From Candidatus Gemmiger excrementigallinarum (GTDB lineage: Bacteria; Bacillota; Clostridia; Oscillospirales; Ruminococcaceae): a DNA stretch of 64,000 nucleotides. The position numbers were made by a program, and so were the translations under genes. Location of the stretch: the NCBI GenBank assembly GCA_019116445.1, contig DXBP01000019.1, forward strand, positions 1-64,000. Reading direction: 5' to 3'. The notes below the pieces were generated by a model, which did no database searches, was not told where the DNA came from, and saw only the letters and a program-made list of their open reading frames with translations. Position 1 is the first letter of the stretch. Each line of letters opens with the position of its first letter. Shown here piece by piece: positions 9,662-18,317 of the stretch.

Positions 9662-10237
9662 ATGAATCTGCCGAACAAACTGACGCTGCTGCGCGTAATT
9701 CTGGTGCCCGTATTTATGGTATTTGCTGCGCTCAGCAACTACGGCACAGCAGAGTATAACCCCACTTTTATGCTGGTGGCAGGCATTGTGTTTGCGGTTG
9801 CCAGCTTTACCGACTTCCTGGATGGCTACCTGGCACGCAAATATCACCTGGTCACCAATTTTGGCAAATTTATGGACCCGCTGGCCGATAAATGCCTGAC
9901 CACCGCTGCGTTTGTGTACATGGTCGTGGACGGACTCTGCTCCCCGGTGGTGCTGGCCGTCATCCTGTTCCGGGAATTCGCGGTGGCCGGTGTGCGGATG
10001 ATCGCCGCCGAATCCGGCACGGTCATTGCCGCCAATATGTGGGGCAAGGTCAAGACCGTGCTCCAGATGCTCACGATCCTGTTCTACTATTTTGCAGCAG
10101 CGCTGGGCGCTCCTTCTGATGCGATGGGCGTGGGGATCATCACCCAGGTACTGTGCTGGCTGGTGGCTGCGGCTACGGTACTTTCCGGCTGCATCTACCT
10201 GTGGCAGAATCGTGCTTGCTTCATGCAGGCTAAATAA
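9662..10237 (+). CDS. pgsA: CDP-diacylglycerol--glycerol-3-phosphate 3-phosphatidyltransferase
   Basis: A 191-residue membrane enzyme that makes phosphatidylglycerophosphate, the committed step to phosphatidylglycerol. The CDP-alcohol phosphotransferase signature D-x2-DG-x2-AR-x8-G-x3-D-x3-D is complete (begins TDFLDGYLARK, ends GKFMDPLADK; residues about 43-70). Several transmembrane helices are evident. It starts 4 bp after rimO and probably shares its transcript. Confidence 0.93.
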   Translation: MNLPNKLTLLRVILVPVFMVFAALSNYGTAEYNPTFMLVAGIVFAVASFTDFLDGYLARKYHLVTNFGKFMDPLADKCLTTAAFVYMVVDGLCSPVVLAVILFREFAVAGVRMIAAESGTVIAANMWGKVKTVLQMLTILFYYFAAALGAPSDAMGVGIITQVLCWLVAAATVLSGCIYLWQNRACFMQAK

Positions 10238-10255
10238 CAACGGGGGTCTACTGCT

Positions 10256-12202
10256 TTGCCGAAATTTACACCCCGTGCAAAAGTACAGCAGTATTTTACC
10301 AGAATGACCCGCGCCGAGCGGGCCGTTCTGGTTTTGCTGTGTATTTTTGCCGTAAAGTTTCTTTTCAGTACGGTGGCCCGCTTTCTGCCGGTGCTGCAAA
10401 CGGTGGATATGCTGGGCAGCGGTCGCCATCCGGTGGATGTCTGGCTGGTGCTGCCCTGCTGCACGGCGGTGCTGGGTACTTTCTGCCTTTACCGCCGCGC
10501 CCTGCGTGCGGTGGGAATGCGCCTGACCCGGTTTGACGGTGCAGTGCTGGGAATTTGCTGCGTGCTCAGTGCGGCTTTTTATCTGCACGCCATGCTGGGT
10601 CGTCAGAGCCTTTATCTCTGGGACAACGCCACCTATTACAATCTGCAGGTTCGGCTGGAATCCAATTTTGCCGATGGCGTGTTCATGGGCGTCGGGTCTA
10701 CCATTTATAAGACCTGGTTCAATGACTATGCGCCCTTTGTCATTAACATCCTGCTGGAACCTTTCTTTATGTTCACTGCGCGCACGGCCAATACCTTTGC
10801 CATTATCTGTGCGTTGCTGATTCCGTCCCTGGTCTATTTCAGCGCCCTGGTGCTGCTGGGGGTACTGCGCCGCCAGCTGGCCCCTAAGTCCCCGCGATTG
10901 TTCACGGCGCTGGGTATGATTTTTGTGCTGCTGATGCCGCTGCTGCATGTGGCGCTGTACCGTGGTATGCCGGACCTGCTGGGGGTGGCCTTTGCCTTTA
11001 TGCTCATGGCACTGCTCACCGGGTATCACTTTGAGGCACCGGCCCCGGCACGGCTGGTCAGCCTGGCGACCTTTACCGGTCTGCTGATCCTGACCCGCCG
11101 CAGTTATATGTTTACCGTAGTCACGATCTTTCTGTTTTACGGAATTTATGTGCTGGTACGGGCGCTGCACGGCCGCAACCGGGGTGCACTGGTGCGCTTT
11201 GTGCAGTTTGCTGTTGCGTCACTGCTCTGTGTGGGACTGCCCTTGGCGCCCATGTTCTGGCGTATTGTGCGGGCCGACTACAGCGACCGTTATGCCACCT
11301 ATCAGACCGGCGGCTTTCTGTCGGAACTGAGCAACCAGCGGGTGTATCTGGGGTACTTCCTGCTGGTGGTGCTGGTTCTCGGCGTTTTGTACGGATTGTA
11401 TAAAAATGGGACGAGATTCCTCTCTGTACTCTCTGCTGCAGGCTCCCTTGTGACGATCCTGTTGGTGACAAGGGTGCAGAACATGGATGATCACCAGTCG
11501 CTGGCGGTAGCGCCGTTTTATCTGCTGGGATTTTTCCTCTGTGCGCTGGCGGTGGCAAATTTGCCGCGCCGCTGGATGCAGGCGGTTCCTTCGGCGGTGT
11601 TGGGCGGTATGTGCGTGCTCAACTTCGGGGCTTGCAGCCAGTTGCTGCCGCCGCGTTATATCCCCACCGAAGTGTACAGCGGCCTGTATTTTTATGTGGA
11701 TAACGTCCGGGAGGATATGGACGGCATCGCTCAGGTCAACGACTGGCTGCGGGAAAACTGCAGCGGCGAAAACTCCGCCTATATGATCTGCCACGGTGTT
11801 GTGTACAGCGCCGATGTTTTCCGTGCGGCAGCCCTGCCGGATGAGAGCATCCGGACGATTCTGGCCTACGGCGCGGTGAACCCCGGGAATGACGCCTTCC
11901 CCAAGGAACTGTTCACGGCCCAGGCGGTACTGACCTGCACGCCCTTTGATCCCAGCAATCATACCGAGAAGATCAACAACGCTTTCCTGGAAAACCAGGA
12001 AACCTACCAGCCCTTTGAGGTGGCCGCCACCTTTGATATGGGCAACGGTTACACCATCACGGCCTATCGCCGGGTGAAGGCGCCGACGGTGGAGGAACTG
12101 GACACCTACCGCCGCTGGCTGGCCGAGGAGGATGCCCAGTTCCCCTACAATTTCAGCGCAGTGTGGGACCAGCTGGAAACGGCTTTTGCAAATAACGGCT
12201 GA
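10256..12202 (+). CDS. GT-C-like polytopic membrane protein, possible glycosyltransferase
   Basis: A 648-residue membrane protein with roughly a dozen hydrophobic helices and a C-terminal soluble region (about 480-648). It resembles GT-C glycosyltransferases (acidic WDNATYY in the first extracytoplasmic loop) but shows no signature I can pin to one family. The best-supported start is TTG 10256 behind GGGGG (10242-10246); ATG 10304 (residue 17) is an alternative without a good RBS. It sits 18 bp after pgsA and may be co-transcribed. Substrate unknown. Confidence 0.6.
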   Translation: MPKFTPRAKVQQYFTRMTRAERAVLVLLCIFAVKFLFSTVARFLPVLQTVDMLGSGRHPVDVWLVLPCCTAVLGTFCLYRRALRAVGMRLTRFDGAVLGICCVLSAAFYLHAMLGRQSLYLWDNATYYNLQVRLESNFADGVFMGVGSTIYKTWFNDYAPFVINILLEPFFMFTARTANTFAIICALLIPSLVYFSALVLLGVLRRQLAPKSPRLFTALGMIFVLLMPLLHVALYRGMPDLLGVAFAFMLMALLTGYHFEAPAPARLVSLATFTGLLILTRRSYMFTVVTIFLFYGIYVLVRALHGRNRGALVRFVQFAVASLLCVGLPLAPMFWRIVRADYSDRYATYQTGGFLSELSNQRVYLGYFLLVVLVLGVLYGLYKNGTRFLSVLSAAGSLVTILLVTRVQNMDDHQSLAVAPFYLLGFFLCALAVANLPRRWMQAVPSAVLGGMCVLNFGACSQLLPPRYIPTEVYSGLYFYVDNVREDMDGIAQVNDWLRENCSGENSAYMICHGVVYSADVFRAAALPDESIRTILAYGAVNPGNDAFPKELFTAQAVLTCTPFDPSNHTEKINNAFLENQETYQPFEVAATFDMGNGYTITAYRRVKAPTVEELDTYRRWLAEEDAQFPYNFSAVWDQLETAFANNG

Positions 12203-12206
12203 AGGC

Positions 12207-12235
12207 TTGCAACCGCGGCCGGCGGCGGCTATAAT
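12207..12235 (+). promoter_or_regulatory. cysS promoter
   Basis: TTGCAA (12207-12212), a 17-bp spacer and perfect TATAAT (12230-12235), 44 bp before the cysS start. TTGCAA recurs as the -35 element of several promoters in this window. Confidence 0.75.
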
Positions 12236-12279
12236 AGAAACCATCGGAGACCATTGAATTGGGAAAGGATTGTGCCACC

Positions 12280-13674
12280 ATGCAGATTTTTAACACCATG
12301 ACCCGCCAGAAAGAGGAATTCGTCCCGCAGAAAGAGGGCGAGTACCGCATCTACGTCTGCGGTCCGACGGTCTATAACTATATTCACATCGGCAACGCGC
12401 GTCCGATGATCGTGTTTGATACGCTGCGTCGGTATCTGGAATATTGCGGCAACAAAGTCTATTATGTTTCCAACATCACCGATATTGACGATAAGCTGAT
12501 CCAGAAAGGCCAGCAGGAGGGCATCTCCATGCAGGAGGTGGCCCGCAAGTTCGAGGCGGAATACATCAAGGATTCCGAGGGGCTGAACGTGGAGGAACCC
12601 ACCGTGCGTCCCCGCGCTACCGAGCACATCGGCGAGATCATCAAGATCGTCAAGGATCTGGTGAACTCCGGCCATTCCTACGTAGCCCGCAACGGCGACG
12701 TGTATTTCCGCGTCAAGTCCGATGCCGGTTACGGCAAACTGAGCCATCTGAACCTCGATGATCTGGAGAGCGGCAACCGCACCCTGCGCAGCCAGATGGA
12801 CGATGATCTGAAAGAAGACCCCGCGGATTTTGCCGTCTGGAAAGCGGCCAAGCCCGGCGAACCCTATTGGGAAAGCCCCTGGGGCCACGGCCGTCCCGGC
12901 TGGCATATCGAGTGCAGCGCCATGGCTCGCAAACACCTGGGGCAGACCATCGACCTGCATGCCGGCGGTCAGGACCTGATCTTCCCCCATCATGAAAACG
13001 AGATCGCCCAGAGCGAGTGCGCCAACGGCTGCACTTTCAGCCGTTACTGGATGCACAACGGCTTCCTGAACATCAACAACGAGAAGATGTCCAAGAGCGC
13101 AGGCAACTTCTTTACGGTGCGGGAAATTGCCGAAAAGTACGGCTATGAGCCCATCCGCTACTTTATGCTGACGGCGGGTTACCGTATGCCGCTGAACTAC
13201 ACTGTGGAGCTCATCGAGAGTTGCAAGAACAGCCTGGAGCGGCTGTACACCTGCCGCGACAACCTGGATTTTGCCATTGAGCATGCCCACGGCACCGAAA
13301 CGGCGCTGGCCGCCAAGTGTGAGGAAGCCCGCGCCAAGTTCAAGGCAGCTATGGACGATGACCTGAATACCCCCGATGCACTGGCGGCGGTGTTTGATTT
13401 CGTCAAGGATATCAACACCCTCTCTGATGCATCCGACAAAGCGACGCTGGAACTGGCCGCCAAGACCTTTGACGAGCTGACCGGCGTGCTGGGGCTGCTC
13501 TACAACCGCAAAAAGGATGAAGTCCCGGCCGAGGTGACCGCCCTTGTACAGGAGCGTGCTGCTGCCAAGAAGGCCAAGGACTGGGCCAAGGCCGATGCCA
13601 TCCGCGCACAGCTCACCGAGATGGGCTGGAGCGTGACCGACACCGCCCAGGGCCCCAAAATCGCGAAACTGTAA
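12280..13674 (+). CDS. cysS: Cysteinyl-tRNA synthetase
   Basis: A 464-residue class I aminoacyl-tRNA synthetase that charges tRNA-Cys. HIGH-type motif HIGN is at 36-39, the Zn-ligand Cys27 is in YVCGPTVY, and KMSKS lies at 269-273. I chose ATG 12280 because GGGAAAGGA (12261-12269) is correctly spaced and the protein then starts like other CysRS; a TTG at 12259 lies upstream of this RBS. It has its own promoter and ends at a terminator. Confidence 0.96.
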   Translation: MQIFNTMTRQKEEFVPQKEGEYRIYVCGPTVYNYIHIGNARPMIVFDTLRRYLEYCGNKVYYVSNITDIDDKLIQKGQQEGISMQEVARKFEAEYIKDSEGLNVEEPTVRPRATEHIGEIIKIVKDLVNSGHSYVARNGDVYFRVKSDAGYGKLSHLNLDDLESGNRTLRSQMDDDLKEDPADFAVWKAAKPGEPYWESPWGHGRPGWHIECSAMARKHLGQTIDLHAGGQDLIFPHHENEIAQSECANGCTFSRYWMHNGFLNINNEKMSKSAGNFFTVREIAEKYGYEPIRYFMLTAGYRMPLNYTVELIESCKNSLERLYTCRDNLDFAIEHAHGTETALAAKCEEARAKFKAAMDDDLNTPDALAAVFDFVKDINTLSDASDKATLELAAKTFDELTGVLGLLYNRKKDEVPAEVTALVQERAAAKKAKDWAKADAIRAQLTEMGWSVTDTAQGPKIAKL

Positions 13675-13731
13675 AGACACAACGCAGGGGCATGCCTGCG
13701 TGCCTGCCTGTGGGAAAACCGGCAGAAGCAC

Positions 13732-13752
13732 GCGGGCCTGCCCCGCTTTTTT
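13732..13752 (+). terminator. Terminator after cysS
   Basis: Stem GCGGG/CCCGC (13732-13746, loop CCTGC) is followed by TTTTTT. It lies before the chosen start of the next gene, which argues against an in-frame ATG at 13700 as that gene's start. Confidence 0.65.
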
Positions 13753-13759
13753 GAAACAG

Positions 13760-16705
13760 ATGATGACACAGAAACGACAATCGATACCTCGTACACTTTG
13801 GATGCTGCTGGGCGCCGCACTGCTGTTGCGGCTGGTGCTGGCCCTGGTGACGGAAGGTTATCCCTATGACATGAGCTGCTTTGTGGCCTGGGGGGATAAA
13901 CTGGCTGCCCAGGGACCCGCTGCCTTTTACAGCGAAGGCTATTTTGCTGATTACCCGCCCGGCTACCTCTTTGTGCTGGGGCTGGTGGGCCTGATCCGGG
14001 GGATTTTTTCCATTCCCTATGAGTCGCCGCTGACCTACCTGCTGCTGGCGCTGGTGCCAAGCCTTTGCGACTGTGCGGCGGCCTGGCTGGCCTGGCACGT
14101 GGGGGAGGAGCTGCGTCCCGGCAGCCGCATCCCGCTGTTGCTGGCCGCATTTACCGCCTTCAATCCATTGCTGCTGTTTGATACCGGTGTATGGAAACAG
14201 ATCGACGGGGCTTTTGCCCTGCCGCTGCTGGGGTGCTTCTGGCTGTTGGAACGGCGGCGCTATCTGCCGGCGGCGTTCTGGTACGGGGTGGCACTTGCCA
14301 TCAAGCCCCAGGCGCTGCTCTTCGGCCCGGTGCTGGCAGCCTGCTTTTTGGCGGCCATCGTGCAGGAGGAAAACCGCTTCCGCGCCTTTGGGCGCTGCTT
14401 CGGCGGCGCGGCGGTGGCGCTGGTGGCGCCTCTGGCGGCAGGAATCCCGTTCTACGGGTTCAAGGATCTGATCCCGTCGCTGCTGGAAAAGTATGTGGGT
14501 ACAATGTCGGGGTATCCGTACGCCTCCATCAACGCATTCAACTGGCTTACGGCACTGGGCGGCAACTGGAAACCCCTGACGGATACGGCTCCCTTTGGAG
14601 TCAGCTGGCACACGCTGGGCTGGTTCCTGATTCTGGTGGTCACCGGCGGACTGGTGTTTTTTGCGGTCCGCAGTGTGCGCAGCGGGCATTTTTCGCCGCT
14701 GCTGCTGGCTGCCTACTATGGGCTGGGCGTGTTTACCTTCGGCCACTGTATGCACGAGCGCTACATGGTACCCGGTGTGCTGCTTGCCTTGTTGGCGGCG
14801 GTCCGCTGGAACGATATCCGCCTGTATGCGGCGGGCTTCGGTATGTCGCTGACCGGATTCATCAATCTGGCAACGGTCTATTCCCTGGCCGGTACCGAGG
14901 ATGAGTGGCTGAGCAGTGCCACCAGCTCCACTGTGGCAATCCTGGTAGGACTGGCTGAAACAGTCTGTTTCGTGATGCTGCTGTTTGCGGTGTGGGACAT
15001 TGCCTTGCACGGTCATGCGCTGGCCCTGCCGGAACGTGCCCGACCTGAGGACTCTGTCCCTGCGGAACAACCCCGCTGGCTGCGGTGGGAGGGGATGGCG
15101 ATGCTGGGCCTCACGTTGGCCACTGCGGTGCTGAGTTTCAGCTATCTGGGGGACACAACCGCCCCCCAGAACCCGCTGGATGCCACCGGCACGGTACTTT
15201 CTGAAACTGTTACCGTGGAAGGTACGGCGGTAAATCTCTGGGTCTATCCGGGTATATCTTTCGGCGGCAGCCTTACGGTGGCCGATGAGCAGGGGAATGT
15301 TCTGCTGGCGCAGGAACTGGGATACAGCACCTGCTTCAGCTGGAGCGAAAACCGTTTGCCGGTTTCGGCCGGGCAGACGTTGACCGTCACGGTAGAGAAT
15401 GCCCAACTGTTTGAAATGTCGTTCCGGGACGGGGACGGCAACCCGGTGGCGGTCACCGGCGGCGGAGCGCTGTTCGATGAACAGGCCGAAGTTCCGGAAA
15501 CCATCAGTCAGCTCAACAGTATGTACTTTGACGAAATCTACCACGGCCGCACCGGATATGAGCAGCTGCACAAGCTGCCGGTATACGAAACGACCCATCC
15601 GCCGTTGGGCAAAGACCTGATCATGGTTGGCATTGCCCTCTTTGGCGTGACCGGTTTCGGATGGCGCTTTTCCGGCACACTGTTCGGTGTGCTGCTGGTA
15701 CCGCTGGCCTGGTGCTTTGCCCGCCGCCTGACCCGCAAGCGCTGGATCGGCGCGGTGGCCGGTGTGCTGTTGGCGCTGGACTTTATGCGTTTTGCCCAAA
15801 GTCGTATTGCGACGATTGATATTTACGGCACGTTCTTTATCCTGCTGGGCGCCTACTTCATGCTGTGGTATTGCCAGAGTGTGCTGCAAAAGGGTGTGGG
15901 TGGCTCGCTGCTGCCCATGGCGCTGGGCGGCGTTGCCTTCGGACTGGGCTGTGCGGCCAAATGGACCGGCATTTATGCCGGTGCGGGGCTGGCGATTCTG
16001 TATCTGGGCGTGCTGTATGCGCGCTGGCGGCAGAAAAAGCCCGGCTTCTGGCAGGAATTCCGCCTGGCGGCGGTCGGCGGAGTGCTGTTCTATGTATTGC
16101 TGCCCCTGTGCATTTATATTGCCTCTTATCTGCCGTACTGGTGGCGGGATGCCGGCTTCAGCCTTGCCGACTGGTGGCAGTGCCAGGTTTCCATGTACGA
16201 ATACCATTCCAATCTGGAGGCTACCCATCCCTTTGAAAGCCGCTGGTATACCTGGCTGGTGGGGCTGCGCCCGGTCTGGTACTACCAGAACACCCATCTG
16301 CCCGAAGGGCTCAAAGCCAGTATCGCCGGTCTGGGCGGCCCGGTCATCTGGCTGGCAGGACTTGGCTGCCTGGTAGACTTGCTGTGGCATCAGGTCAGCA
16401 GCCGTGGCAGCCGTGCGGGGGCTGGGGTGCTGATTCTCTACGGTACCCAGCTGATCCCCTGGATGCTTGTGACCCGGTGCACCTTCCTGTATCACTATTT
16501 CCCCAGTTCCATGTTCTGCCTGGCAGCCATTGCGCTGGTGCTTTCCCACATTTGCAGGGAATCGCTGGCCCGGCGTATCGGTGCGGGATTGTGTGTGGTT
16601 TCGCTGGTATTGTTTGTGTGTTACTATCCGGCTTTGTCCGGCCTGCCGATTCCTGCCTGGTGGGCGGAAGCATTGGAATGCCTGCCCAGTTTCGGGTTCT
16701 ATTAA
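13760..16705 (+). CDS. Double GT-C protein: N-terminal mannosyltransferase-like half, C-terminal PMT-like half
   Basis: A 981-residue polytopic membrane protein made of two GT-C modules. Residues about 1-440 have a first-loop DMSCF(VAWG) segment and many helices, like lipid-linked-sugar mannosyltransferases. A beta-rich segment (about 470-590) follows. Residues about 600-981 resemble dolichyl-phosphate-mannose protein mannosyltransferases (PMT, GT39): MYFDEIYHGRTGYE, then THPPLGK and SRIATIDIYGTF. It probably transfers a sugar from a polyprenyl-phosphate donor outside the membrane. The start is taken after the cysS terminator (ATG 13760 or 13763); the RBS is poor. A terminator follows. Confidence 0.75.
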   Translation: MMTQKRQSIPRTLWMLLGAALLLRLVLALVTEGYPYDMSCFVAWGDKLAAQGPAAFYSEGYFADYPPGYLFVLGLVGLIRGIFSIPYESPLTYLLLALVPSLCDCAAAWLAWHVGEELRPGSRIPLLLAAFTAFNPLLLFDTGVWKQIDGAFALPLLGCFWLLERRRYLPAAFWYGVALAIKPQALLFGPVLAACFLAAIVQEENRFRAFGRCFGGAAVALVAPLAAGIPFYGFKDLIPSLLEKYVGTMSGYPYASINAFNWLTALGGNWKPLTDTAPFGVSWHTLGWFLILVVTGGLVFFAVRSVRSGHFSPLLLAAYYGLGVFTFGHCMHERYMVPGVLLALLAAVRWNDIRLYAAGFGMSLTGFINLATVYSLAGTEDEWLSSATSSTVAILVGLAETVCFVMLLFAVWDIALHGHALALPERARPEDSVPAEQPRWLRWEGMAMLGLTLATAVLSFSYLGDTTAPQNPLDATGTVLSETVTVEGTAVNLWVYPGISFGGSLTVADEQGNVLLAQELGYSTCFSWSENRLPVSAGQTLTVTVENAQLFEMSFRDGDGNPVAVTGGGALFDEQAEVPETISQLNSMYFDEIYHGRTGYEQLHKLPVYETTHPPLGKDLIMVGIALFGVTGFGWRFSGTLFGVLLVPLAWCFARRLTRKRWIGAVAGVLLALDFMRFAQSRIATIDIYGTFFILLGAYFMLWYCQSVLQKGVGGSLLPMALGGVAFGLGCAAKWTGIYAGAGLAILYLGVLYARWRQKKPGFWQEFRLAAVGGVLFYVLLPLCIYIASYLPYWWRDAGFSLADWWQCQVSMYEYHSNLEATHPFESRWYTWLVGLRPVWYYQNTHLPEGLKASIAGLGGPVIWLAGLGCLVDLLWHQVSSRGSRAGAGVLILYGTQLIPWMLVTRCTFLYHYFPSSMFCLAAIALVLSHICRESLARRIGAGLCVVSLVLFVCYYPALSGLPIPAWWAEALECLPSFGFY

Positions 16706-16713
16706 AAGATAAC

Positions 16714-16759
16714 AAAAAAGACCCTCGCAGGGGAGTTCAAGCCCTGTGGGGTCTTTTTT
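16714..16759. terminator. Bidirectional terminator between convergent genes
   Basis: AAAAAAGACCC and its complement GGGTCTTTTTT flank an inner CAGGGG/CCCTG stem. It ends both the double GT-C gene (+) and the first phosphofructokinase gene (-). Confidence 0.85.
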
Positions 16760-16774
16760 GTTGCCTGGCGTTAC

Positions 16775-18010
16775 TCAGGCTTCTGGGAGGTAAATATGAT
16801 GAGGCAGGCCTTCTACATACATGGGGGTCAGTTCGGCTTGGATCAACGGCATGGCGTATTCAAGGAAGTCCTGGGTCATGGCGGTGTGGTCGGCATTGAC
16901 CCATTCCAGGGGGACTTTCTTTTCAAGGTTGGCCACCTCAGAGATGGGATGCAGACTGGTGCCGCACTGATACGGCGTGTTGGAGATACGGTCCAGGGCA
17001 ACCATTTCACCGGTGTGGCCCTCGAAGGCTGCTTTGGCAGCGGCGCCGCCTACCTGATAGGCTTCAGTAATATCGGTGCGGCTGGTCAGGTGACCGGCGC
17101 AGCGCTGCAGAGTGGAAAGTTCAATGCAGCGGGTCTTGGTATCCAGGCGACGGGCCACGGTGTTGGCCAAAAAGCGTGCCGTGCCGGTCAGGGCCTTGTG
17201 ACCGAAAGCGTCCACCGCATGTACATCGTCGGCCAGTTCGCAGACGTAGCGGCCGTCCTCCAGCTTGACACCCTCAGAAACCGCAATGACGATGGAGGGC
17301 TTGCTTTTCTGCATCCGCTCCACTTTCTCCACGAAGTGATCCACGTTGAAGGGAACTTCGGGCAGGCAGATCATATCCACACCCTCGCAGTCCTCAGCCT
17401 TGGCCAGAGCGGCAGCCGCAGTCAGCCAACCGGCGTTGCGGCCCATGATCTCTACAATGGTCACATACTTGGTGCCATATACTGTGGCATCGCGGATGAT
17501 CTCTTTCATGACAACGCCGATATACTTGGCAGCGCTGCCGTAACCGGGGGTATGGTCGGTGACCATCAGGTCATTGTCAATGGTCTTGGGTACGCCCATA
17601 AAGCGGATCTCGCTGCAGATATGGGCGCCGTAATCGGCCAGCTTGCCGATGGTATCCATAGAGTCATTGCCGCCGATGTAGAAGAAATATCCGATATCCA
17701 GTTCCTGCAGGATGGCAAACAGTTTCTGATAGACGGCTTCCCCTTCGGGCGTGTGCCAGTCCGGCAGTTTGTAGCGGCAGCTGCCCAGATAGCTGGAGGG
17801 GGTGCGCTTGAGCAGTTCAATGTCCAGCGCGGTTTTGAGCTTATCATCCAGCACGCAGGTGCGGCCTTCCAGCAGGCCGGCCACGCCGTGGAGCATACCG
17901 TATACCTTGCCGGCGCCGCGGCTCTTACAGCTTTCGTATACACCGGCCAGGCTGGCGTTGATGACCGAAGTCGGGCCGCCGGATTGACCCACAATCGCAT
18001 TTTTTGCCAT
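16775..18010 (-). CDS. PPi-type 6-phosphofructokinase, copy 1
   Basis: A 411-residue phosphofructokinase that phosphorylates fructose 6-phosphate. Substrate-site motifs are VGQSGGPTSVINAS at the N-terminus, GGNDS (113-117) and PKTIDND (141-147). An Asp where ATP enzymes have Gly (GGDGS), and Lys instead of Gly in P(K/G)TIDND, point to pyrophosphate rather than ATP as phosphoryl donor; this is an inference from known PFK/PFP determinants. RBS GGAGG lies 9 nt before ATG. The paralog lies 307 bp upstream, with elaborate dyad symmetry in between. Confidence 0.85.
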   Translation of the reverse strand: MAKNAIVGQSGGPTSVINASLAGVYESCKSRGAGKVYGMLHGVAGLLEGRTCVLDDKLKTALDIELLKRTPSSYLGSCRYKLPDWHTPEGEAVYQKLFAILQELDIGYFFYIGGNDSMDTIGKLADYGAHICSEIRFMGVPKTIDNDLMVTDHTPGYGSAAKYIGVVMKEIIRDATVYGTKYVTIVEIMGRNAGWLTAAAALAKAEDCEGVDMICLPEVPFNVDHFVEKVERMQKSKPSIVIAVSEGVKLEDGRYVCELADDVHAVDAFGHKALTGTARFLANTVARRLDTKTRCIELSTLQRCAGHLTSRTDITEAYQVGGAAAKAAFEGHTGEMVALDRISNTPYQCGTSLHPISEVANLEKKVPLEWVNADHTAMTQDFLEYAMPLIQAELTPMYVEGLPHHIYLPEA

Positions 18011-18061
18011 AGTTTGCCTCCTGCATGATCAAGATGATGGCTGCGCCCTGCACCGAAAATA

Positions 18062-18108
18062 CGCCGCATGGCGCACTGATTTTGTTGTATTCAGTGTACC
18101 ATGCGGCG
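18062..18108 (-). promoter_or_regulatory. Long inverted repeat in the leader of phosphofructokinase copy 1
   Basis: CGCCGCATGG (18062-18071) pairs with CCATGCGGCG (18099-18108), and CACTGA (18074-18079) with TCAGTG (18091-18096), separated by a 2x2 mismatch and an 11-nt loop. It lies 52 bp upstream of the start codon. On the minus strand it is followed by TATTTTC, so it could be an attenuator-like terminator, or an operator if promoter-proximal. Confidence 0.55.
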
Positions 18109-18165
18109 CATACTTTTTCTATTGCAGGAGTTGCCGAAAAAAGAGCGTTCTTTCGGGAAATAGGC

Positions 18166-18235
18166 GTTCCGTATGATGGAACGGTCAAAATGACCCAAAG
18201 CAAACGTTTGTGTTTCCTGTTCCGTATCGTGGAAT
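18166..18235. promoter_or_regulatory. Pair of GTTCC-N7-GGAA dyads with a LacI-like palindrome between them
   Basis: GTTCC-GTATGAT-GGAAC (18166-18182) and GTTCC-GTATCGT-GGAAT (18219-18235) are near-identical 17-bp dyads spaced 53 bp apart, about five helical turns. The perfect palindrome CAAACGTTTG (18201-18210) between them resembles LacI/CcpA-family half-site centres (AAACGTTT). Together they look like an operator region for phosphofructokinase copy 1. A TTGACC hexamer on the minus strand nearby could be a -35 element. Confidence 0.45.
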
Positions 18236-18317
18236 AAAAACACAGAAAGAACAGCAAAATAGATGGTATTACTTTGCAAAAATTGCGAAAGCTGTGGCAA
18301 AATGCCCAAATAGGCAA

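Noticed and set aside
7397..11170. A 1257-codon open frame on the minus strand opposite recA-recX-rimO-pgsA
   Set aside because: It spans several certain genes on the other strand, shows low-complexity Gln/His/Arg-rich translation and has no RBS. It is a by-product of GC-rich codon use, as are the similar antisense frames at 32-2254 and 13613-16549.
17925..18317. A 130-codon minus-strand frame in the gap between the two phosphofructokinase genes
   Set aside because: It runs through the inverted repeats and into the next gene, has no RBS and no recognisable protein character.
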